From contig CACXHH010000159.1 of assembly GCA_902767455.1 (NCBI GenBank), forward strand, positions 1 to 7,486: a stretch of 7,486 bases of DNA, written 5' to 3'. The notes below the pieces were generated by a model. It saw only the letters and a program-made list of their open reading frames with translations, was not told the origin of the DNA and ran no database searches. Shown here one piece after another: positions 1 through 5,258 of the stretch. Both the position numbers and the translations under genes were made by a program. Positions within the stretch are counted from its first letter, which is position 1. The number at the start of each line of letters is the position of its first letter. Source of the DNA: an uncultured Eubacteriales bacterium (GTDB lineage Bacteria; Bacillota; Clostridia; Christensenellales; Borkfalkiaceae).

Positions 1-2218
1 ACGGATATTTTTTTTTTTTTTTATAAGTGTAACGGGAAGTCGAAGAGTCGTAAACGCTCGTACCTTCGGCAACGAGTACGAATTCGATAGGTACCGCGCC
101 GAGAACAATGCCGTAAACGAGAACGGTGTCGTCGTTCGTGTCGCCCGTTACGATGAACGGATAGTAATAGAAGCTGTTTTCGCCCCTGTAAATGTATTCG
201 TTATACGCCGCGCCCTTTTCGGTGAAGGAATAGGTCGTCGCGTTCTCTTCGAGCGCGTCGCCCGTTCCGACTTCGCCCGTAGACGAAGAATCGTCGCTTT
301 TAACGAGAAATTTCCGGGTTTCGTTGCCATTTACTACGGTCACGATATGCCCGCCGAACATCGAAGCGTTAGCCGTGTAAAAACCTTCGGTCTTGACGCC
401 GCCGTCCTCGTAAGTCATAAACACGGTACCGTCGAGCGTGAGCTTCTTGCCGCCGTCTTCGTAAACGTGGTCGAGTTCCGAGTTATAGCCGAAATAGCCT
501 TTCGTGCTTCCGTTTTGGTAGAGTTTAGCAGAAAGGAATACCGAGCCGCCCGAAGCCGTCAGCGTGAATACGCCCGTATTCTTATCGTAATCGTAATAGT
601 AATTCGTCGTAGAGCCGTTAGCCGTGTAAGCGGCGTTGCCGAAACCGTCGAAGGAAACGGACGAGGCGCCGTTTTCGTAGACGACGCTTGCTTGCACGCC
701 GAAAGACACGAGCGAGCCGAGCGCGTATTCTTCTTCGTTACGCGGGCGGAATACTTGCGTTAAGACGTCTTCGTCGTATACGGAGCCGCGGCGGAAATAA
801 AGCTTTTCGCCATTTTTCGAGCCGCTCGTGAAGGTAACTTCGTAAACGCCGTTATCGTCCATATAGTAGTTGCCTTCCGATTCGTCGAGCGAATTATCGG
901 CGCCCTTGACTGTGTAAGTTAAGTCGTCGTACTCGCCGAAAGTTATGGTAACGTTCTTATTAAGCCCCGTTTCGGGAGAATAGAAAGTCGCCCTGTCACC
1001 CGCGACGGTGCCGCCGTAAATGAACGTATCGTCGGTAAGAATTCTGCCGTGGAGAATTTCTTCGCCGTCGGCAAGGAAGGAGAACGTTTTATCCTTCTTG
1101 TAGTAGTCGCCTTTGAAGAAAACGTCCCCGCGGGAAAGGTAGACGACGTTTCCGTTTTCATCGGGAAGATAGATATAATCGTCGCCGCCGAGCATATTGA
1201 CGTGGCCGCGTTTCCACTTTGCGTACAGCGAAGTGTTGCGGGTGGGAATAAAGCTGTCGGCAACGGTAGCGTCGCTTTCGTCTTTGTTGAAGAGAAGGCT
1301 TTCGATATAGTCGGTCTTATAGATAACGGCGCCGTCCGCGCTCGCGGCCCAGCCTTGGAGATAATACCCTTCGAGCGTGAAGCACGAAGAAGGAACGGTG
1401 AGTTCTTCGCCGTAGAGCGCGGTAACGCTCAGAACGTCGGTGGAGCCGTTCGGATAGTTGGCGTAATAGTTTACGTTGAAGGTGAGCCTGTCGAAATACA
1501 CCCTGAGCGTGTTATCGCCTTCGCCGACGGTTATCGAGAGAACGTTGTTCTCGTTCGCAACGGCGCGGAATCCGTCCATTTCCTTTTCGGCGCGTACCGT
1601 TTCGCCCGCGTACGCGTAAAGCGTTTCGCTGTCGGTGTCGCTGAGTTCGTATCCGTCGAGAGTTTTCGTCTGCTCGTAAACTTCCAGCCTGTAAGCCGTT
1701 TTATATCTTGCTTTGAGCGTGATATTTTCGCTTGCGACGTAGTTTTTTGCAAGTTCCGTATCTCCGAGATACCAGGCGCCGAACTGCGCGCCCGACTTTT
1801 CGGGTACGTATTCCGCCACGGCGTTATACACGTTTGCACCCGCTTTTACGGTAACGTCAGTCGTTGAAATCGAGCCGCCGTCGGCGTTGAGCGTAACGTG
1901 ATAGAGCGCCGTCCAGCGAGCGTAGAACGTTTTATCCTGTACGTCGGTAACGGAAACGGTCGTCACGGGCGAGCCGGTAAAGGCGGGGTTGTCGTACCAC
2001 CCTTCGAAAACGTAGTCTGTTTTAGTGGGGGTGGGAAGAACGTATTCTTTTCCGACTTCAGCCGTGATATTCGTTTCGGCTACGCTGCCGCCGTCGACTT
2101 CGAGCGTGAAGTTCGCCTTTTGGGGCTTGGCGCCGACGATAACGATCACCACGACCGCCGCGGCAACTGCGACCACGGCGATTATTGAAGCCAAGATTAT
2201 CTTCATTGATTTTTTCAT
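1..2218 (-). CDS. Membrane-anchored surface protein with InlB-type repeats and beta-repeat region (3' partial)
   Basis: The frame is open from the ATG at 2218-2216 to the left edge (739 codons, no stop), so the C-terminus is missing. I checked every codon. TAAGGAG lies seven bases before the ATG and fixes the start. Residues 2-6 are basic/polar and 7-28 form one hydrophobic helix without a lipobox cysteine, which suggests an uncleaved N-terminal anchor with the rest outside the cell. Residues 37-102 are a clear InlB B-repeat-like (Listeria-Bacteroides/Flg_new) module with VFEGWYDN and a terminal FYARW. Residues 106-172 are a second copy (FGAWY, LKARY), about 176-245 a divergent third, and 247-335 a fourth (LQGW, LYAKW). 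From about 340 on the chain is rich in Tyr, Gly, Asp and Thr, with degenerate beta-type repeats: related 15-residue blocks start at 425, 521 and 593. It ends near the edge in KKKKK, encoded by a 15-base A run. InlB-type repeats are known in extracellular adhesin-like proteins; the ligand here is unknown. Confidence 0.85.
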   Translation of the reverse strand, partial: MKKSMKIILASIIAVVAVAAAVVVIVIVGAKPQKANFTLEVDGGSVAETNITAEVGKEYVLPTPTKTDYVFEGWYDNPAFTGSPVTTVSVTDVQDKTFYARWTALYHVTLNADGGSISTTDVTVKAGANVYNAVAEYVPEKSGAQFGAWYLGDTELAKNYVASENITLKARYKTAYRLEVYEQTKTLDGYELSDTDSETLYAYAGETVRAEKEMDGFRAVANENNVLSITVGEGDNTLRVYFDRLTFNVNYYANYPNGSTDVLSVTALYGEELTVPSSCFTLEGYYLQGWAASADGAVIYKTDYIESLLFNKDESDATVADSFIPTRNTSLYAKWKRGHVNMLGGDDYIYLPDENGNVVYLSRGDVFFKGDYYKKDKTFSFLADGEEILHGRILTDDTFIYGGTVAGDRATFYSPETGLNKNVTITFGEYDDLTYTVKGADNSLDESEGNYYMDDNGVYEVTFTSGSKNGEKLYFRRGSVYDEDVLTQVFRPRNEEEYALGSLVSFGVQASVVYENGASSVSFDGFGNAAYTANGSTTNYYYDYDKNTGVFTLTASGGSVFLSAKLYQNGSTKGYFGYNSELDHVYEDGGKKLTLDGTVFMTYEDGGVKTEGFYTANASMFGGHIVTVVNGNETRKFLVKSDDSSSTGEVGTGDALEENATTYSFTEKGAAYNEYIYRGENSFYYYPFIVTGDTNDDTVLVYGIVLGAVPIEFVLVAEGTSVYDSSTSRYTYKKKKKYP
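8..22. repeat. 15-base A/T homopolymer inside the InlB-repeat gene
   Basis: Fifteen consecutive T on the plus strand, hence fifteen A in the coding strand. In the frame kept open from 2218 it gives five AAA lysine codons (residues 733-737). Tracts of this length are prone to polymerase slippage and to sequencing or assembly length errors. Confidence 0.95.
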
Positions 2219-2225
2219 ATTGATT

Positions 2226-2232
2226 CTCCTTA
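2226..2232 (-). promoter_or_regulatory. Shine-Dalgarno site of the InlB-repeat gene
   Basis: Reads TAAGGAG on the minus strand, with seven bases (AATCAAT) before the ATG at 2218. It supports this start for a gene whose stop is not in the window. A second in-frame ATG (Met5) is too close to have its own site. Confidence 0.85.
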
Positions 2233-2261
2233 CGGATTTTTACGATAGTTTTTCTCTCGAG

Positions 2262-2293
2262 CAGGCTTTACAGCCCGACGAAACGTTCTTCGT
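2262..2293 (-). other. Two abutting small hairpins in the leader of the InlB-repeat gene
   Basis: On the minus strand, 2293-2278 reads ACGAA-GAACGT-TTCGT (5-bp stem, 6-base loop). Directly next to it, 2277-2262 reads CGGGCT-GTAA-AGCCTG (6-bp stem with one G-U pair and a GNRA-type GUAA tetraloop). They lie between the candidate TATAAT box and the ribosome site. No known riboswitch or leader class is recognised; their function is unknown. Confidence 0.35.
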
Positions 2294-2298
2294 TTTCA

Positions 2299-2304
2299 AT
2301 TATA
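2299..2304 (-). promoter_or_regulatory. Candidate -10 box of a promoter for the InlB-repeat gene
   Basis: A perfect TATAAT lies on the minus strand in an AT-rich patch (2299-2312) of the 133-base gap. At 16-18 base spacing the -35 region (around 2321-2328) reads CGGTTT-like and is a poor match to TTGACA. If used, transcription would start near 2292, about 74 bases before the ATG. AT-rich chance matching is the main alternative. Confidence 0.35.
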
Positions 2305-2318
2305 ATAATATACTGTGC

Positions 2319-2350
2319 AAAAAACCGTTTTCGTATCGCTTTGAGCGATA
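2319..2350 (-). terminator. Possible weak intrinsic terminator after the LRR lipoprotein gene
   Basis: One base after the TGA, the minus strand reads TATCGCT-CAA-AGCGATA (2350-2334), a perfect 7-bp stem with a 3-base loop. Six T residues follow at 2324-2319, but only after a nine-base gap (CGAAAACGG), and the stem is not GC-rich. It may terminate partially, or mainly protect the 3' end of the upstream message. Confidence 0.4.
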
Positions 2351-2351
2351 G

Positions 2352-5183
2352 TCAGTTTTTCTTTTCCCAAACGGCGTAAACGGTAGCGCCGACGGGAACG
2401 GAAGTTATTTCGCTCGCCGTATATTTTGCGGTCGTCGCCGAATCGCTTTCAGCCCAGCCTTTGAAGTCGTAACCTTCTCTTTCGGGAGCGGTAAACCCGC
2501 CCTTGGCGTTGACGTTGGAAAAAGTCGTTTCGGTGACCGTCAAAGATACTACGTATCCGTTATCTTCCGAAAGCGTAACGCCCCAGACGATCGGGCGGAA
2601 AGACGTGTTCATCTTGTCGCTCCACCCGCCGAGATAGTTTTTGGCGTCGGTGTATATCGTGGCGGCGGTAGCGCCGTAGAAAGCGTGGTCGCCTATATCC
2701 GTCACGGTGGAAGGAATAAGTATCTGTTTGAGCCCCGTCGTACCCTTGAAGGCGTAATCGCCTATCGAAGTCACGTTTTCGGGGATGCGGAGCGCGGTAA
2801 GTCCGCCCGCGTTGAAGAAGGCGTATCTGCCGATATTCTTTACGCCGCCGCCGAACTCTATCTCCTTTAACGCCGTACAGTAGTAAAACGCGTTGGAGCC
2901 GAGAGTTTCAAGACTGTCTGGGAAAGCCAGCTTTTCTATTCCGTTGCACCCGGCGAAGGCGTAATCGCCTATATTATTCAGGGAATTCCCGAAGTTTATC
3001 TCTTTTATCGCCGCGTTGTTTCCGAACGCCCTGCCGCCTATCTCGACGAGAGTGTCGGGAAGAGCAAGCACGCCTTCGGCGTCAGCCGTAAGATTATAGT
3101 CGTAATAGAAGGCAAAATCGCCTATCGTTTCGAGTTGAGTTCCGAAATCGAACTCGTTTAAGTTGTAACATTCGTAGAAGGCGTAATCGCCTATCTTTCT
3201 GACTCTGCTTGCAGATAAGTCCATTCTCGTCAGAGTGTGACACTTGTAAAAAGCCGAAGTGCCTATCTCTTCGAGAAAGAAGGGAAGCGTCACCCTGAAA
3301 AGGCTTTCGCACTTATAAAAGGTGTAGTCTTCGAGTTTTCTTAAATTTCTGTTGAGCGCCGCGACCTGAAGCGCGGTACAGCCGTAGAACGCGCCCCTGC
3401 CGACGTATCTCGCGTTGTTGAGTTTGGAAACGCTCGCGATAACTTCGTTCTTGTAGAAGGCGTAGTTGGCGATACCGCGAACGCCGTCTTTAAGCTCGAT
3501 ATCGGCTCTTTTTTGAGCGCGATCGTAGTTGAAGCCGACTACCCAGTTGCCCGCGTAAACGACGCCGTATTCGTCGGGCTCGGTCCACAGTTTTGTGTCG
3601 TAAAAGGCGTAAGTTCCTATGCTTTCGACCGAGTCGGGAATAAGCGAGTTGGATGTACCCGTGTTTTGAAGATCCTTACAGCCCATAAACGCGTAACTGC
3701 CTATCTTTTTAAGCTTAGTGCCGAGTATCGGGTTGGAAAGCCGAACGCAGTCGTTGAAGGCGTATTCGTCTATTTCGACGACGTTGGCAGTATCGACCTT
3801 CCATAGAACGGAGCATTCCGCAAAGGCGCTCTGACCGATATATTTGAGATTTGCGGGGAAAACCACCTGTTTTAAATTTTCGGCTTGTTTGAAAACCGAG
3901 TCGGCAATACCGACGACTTCGTCTTTAAGCCCCGTTTCGTTGTTTATCTTTTCGATAGAGTTTTTGACTTCGGGAGTAACGTATATCAGCCAGTCGTCGG
4001 CGTAAACGTAAGTCCGGTCAGCGTCTATCTGGTCTTTGTACAGTTTGGAACCCGTGAACGCGCCGTTACCAACGTGATTAACGCTGTCGGGAAGCTCTAC
4101 GCTTTCCAACGAATCGTCGTTAAAAAAGCAAGCGTATTCCACGCTTTTCAAGCCCTGCGGAAGCGTTAAGCTTGTGAGCGCGTCGCACTCCGAAAAGGCG
4201 TGATTTTTTATCGTTTCGAGATTGCCCGCGTCCGAAAAGACTATTTCCGAAAGCGCTTCGCATTTCTCGAAAAGTCTTTCGGAAAGCCATTTGAGCCCGC
4301 TTCCTATCGTCACCTTTTTAAGCCCCGTCGCCGAAAACGCCGCTTCGCCTATTTCCACGACGCTGTCGGGAATAACGAATTCGGTGAGCGAGTCGCACCT
4401 GTAAAAAGCCGAAGCGCCTATTCTCGTGATTTCGCCGTCGATGGTTATGTTTTTGAGCGCGTTGCAGTTGATGAACAGCGAGTCGCTTATTTCGGTTACG
4501 TTTTTCGGGATAGCGATACTTTCGAGCGCAAGGCATCTGTTGAACGCGCCCGAGCCGAGATAGGTAACGCCGCTCGGCATATCAACTTCGGTAAGAACGG
4601 TACAGCCGTTGAAGGCGCCGTCGCCTATATACGTCACGTTCTCGCCCACTTTTATCTTGGTAACGCCCGAAACGGCGCCCGATTTACCCCTGAACGCACC
4701 CGCCGCGATAGTCGTTACGGGCAAACCCTTATAATAGTCTTCGAGGATAACTTCGCCCTTGGTCGCTTCGCCGCGCCCCGCCTTGGTAACTTCGTACTCT
4801 GTATCGTTGTTTATGAGCGTGTAAATGCAACCCGTTTCGTAATCTTTATGGTAGAACAGCTTTTGCGACCACTCCGAATTTGCGCCCGTAACGGCGTTGA
4901 CGGCTCTCACCCTTACGCCGTAGTCGCCCATGGAAAGATCTTCGAGCGAGTGGCTCGTCTTGCGTTCTTCCTTTATTACGGGCTCGCCTTCGTCCGTCGA
5001 AATTTCGACTTCGTAGCTTCTCGCGCCTTCGACGGGCGACCAAGAGAGCTTGAAAGTTTCAACGTCTATCCCGACGTTTTGCGGCGTGTTCAAAAGCCCG
5101 CCGCTGCACCCCGTAAAAACGAGCGCGGCTAAACTCAATATCGTTAAAACGATCAACGCCGATAAGGCAGATCTTTTTTTCAT
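2352..5183 (-). CDS. BspA-like leucine-rich-repeat lipoprotein with FN3-like and InlB-type domains
   Basis: Complete 943-residue gene, ATG at 5183, TGA at 2354-2352, with GGAGG seven bases before the start. Residues 1-25 are a lipoprotein signal peptide (MKKRS, hydrophobic stretch, VFTG) with Cys26 as the predicted lipidated residue. Phe at -3 is acceptable but not the commonest choice. Residues about 33-110 resemble a fibronectin type III domain (LSWSPVEGARSYEVEI, YGVRVRAVN). From about 120 to 840 there are 27 LRR_5 (BspA/TpLRR) units, most about 23 residues apart, each with an IGxxAFxxC-like core; AF-type positions include 164, 190, 214, 260, 499, 669, 743, 812 and 835. Two longer spacers break the array at about 379-430 and 530-575. 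Residues 869-943 form an InlB-type repeat (YDFKGW, VYAVW). BspA-like proteins are surface proteins implicated in binding host proteins or other cells; this role is inferred here from family. It lies 73 bases after the VWA gene, probably in the same transcript. Confidence 0.93.
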   Translation of the reverse strand: MKKRSALSALIVLTILSLAALVFTGCSGGLLNTPQNVGIDVETFKLSWSPVEGARSYEVEISTDEGEPVIKEERKTSHSLEDLSMGDYGVRVRAVNAVTGANSEWSQKLFYHKDYETGCIYTLINNDTEYEVTKAGRGEATKGEVILEDYYKGLPVTTIAAGAFRGKSGAVSGVTKIKVGENVTYIGDGAFNGCTVLTEVDMPSGVTYLGSGAFNRCLALESIAIPKNVTEISDSLFINCNALKNITIDGEITRIGASAFYRCDSLTEFVIPDSVVEIGEAAFSATGLKKVTIGSGLKWLSERLFEKCEALSEIVFSDAGNLETIKNHAFSECDALTSLTLPQGLKSVEYACFFNDDSLESVELPDSVNHVGNGAFTGSKLYKDQIDADRTYVYADDWLIYVTPEVKNSIEKINNETGLKDEVVGIADSVFKQAENLKQVVFPANLKYIGQSAFAECSVLWKVDTANVVEIDEYAFNDCVRLSNPILGTKLKKIGSYAFMGCKDLQNTGTSNSLIPDSVESIGTYAFYDTKLWTEPDEYGVVYAGNWVVGFNYDRAQKRADIELKDGVRGIANYAFYKNEVIASVSKLNNARYVGRGAFYGCTALQVAALNRNLRKLEDYTFYKCESLFRVTLPFFLEEIGTSAFYKCHTLTRMDLSASRVRKIGDYAFYECYNLNEFDFGTQLETIGDFAFYYDYNLTADAEGVLALPDTLVEIGGRAFGNNAAIKEINFGNSLNNIGDYAFAGCNGIEKLAFPDSLETLGSNAFYYCTALKEIEFGGGVKNIGRYAFFNAGGLTALRIPENVTSIGDYAFKGTTGLKQILIPSTVTDIGDHAFYGATAATIYTDAKNYLGGWSDKMNTSFRPIVWGVTLSEDNGYVVSLTVTETTFSNVNAKGGFTAPEREGYDFKGWAESDSATTAKYTASEITSVPVGATVYAVWEKKN
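2748..3194 (-). repeat. Short DNA repeats encoding the LRR core
   Basis: The 18-base plus-strand word gaaggcgtaatcgcctat occurs exactly at 2748-2765, 2955-2972 and 3177-3194. On the minus strand it encodes the IGDYAF core of the BspA repeats. Several near copies lie around 2677, 2818, 3107 and 4611. Each exact copy contains the inverted repeat AGGCG-TAAT-CGCCT. The spacing follows the protein repeat (207 bases is nine 23-base steps only by chance; in codons it is 69 residues, or three repeat units). Confidence 0.85.
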
Positions 5184-5256
5184 TGTAACACCTCCGAAAG
5201 GTTTTTCGCGCGTTTTGCGACCGATTGCCGCTTTTTTACGCGCCGTGTCGGCGTTT
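5184..5256. other. 73-base gap between the VWA and LRR lipoprotein genes
   Basis: It holds the hairpin near the VWA stop and the GGAGG site of the next gene. No -10/-35 pair is visible on the minus strand, and no coding-direction terminator. This fits co-transcription of the two genes. Confidence 0.55.
5191..5195 (-). promoter_or_regulatory. Shine-Dalgarno site of the LRR lipoprotein gene
   Basis: Reads GGAGG on the minus strand, seven bases (TGTTACA) before the ATG at 5183. The start it selects gives a proper lipoprotein signal peptide, so the two lines of evidence agree. Confidence 0.88.
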
Positions 5257-5258
5257 TT
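5241..5258 (+). terminator. Terminator-like hairpin with T-run on the plus strand, at the end of the VWA gene
   Basis: The plus strand reads CGCCG-TGT-CGGCG followed by TTTTT (5254-5258), which overlaps the VWA stop codon. The shape is that of a short intrinsic terminator for plus-strand transcription, yet there is no plus-strand gene. In the coding (minus) direction the same hairpin starts three bases after the TAA and is followed by an A run, so it should not terminate the operon; it could protect the VWA 3' end or stop antisense transcripts. Confidence 0.35.

Noticed and set aside
8..22. T-run as a plus-strand terminator
   Set aside because: No GC-rich stem precedes it within the visible bases and no plus-strand gene ends there; too little sequence is visible to its left to judge further.
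347..763. Plus-strand frame of 138 codons and the short frames at 1898-2351
   Set aside because: No ribosome site, no family resemblance, and overlap with the well-supported minus-strand gene and its leader.
1049..1867. Plus-strand open frame of 272 codons
   Set aside because: Antisense to the InlB-repeat gene, with the low-complexity Val/Ala/Phe/Arg composition of a shadow frame. The minus-strand frame has a start site, a membrane helix and recognised repeats.
2748..3194. CRISPR-like array
   Set aside because: The repeated 18-base word lies in frame inside the LRR gene, its spacing is a multiple of the protein repeat, and the intervening sequence codes for related repeats rather than unique spacers.
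4200..5132. Plus-strand open frame of 310 codons
   Set aside because: It lies wholly antisense to the LRR lipoprotein gene, has no ribosome site or domain, and its composition (rich in Arg, Phe, Val, Ala) reflects reversed codons of the repeat gene.
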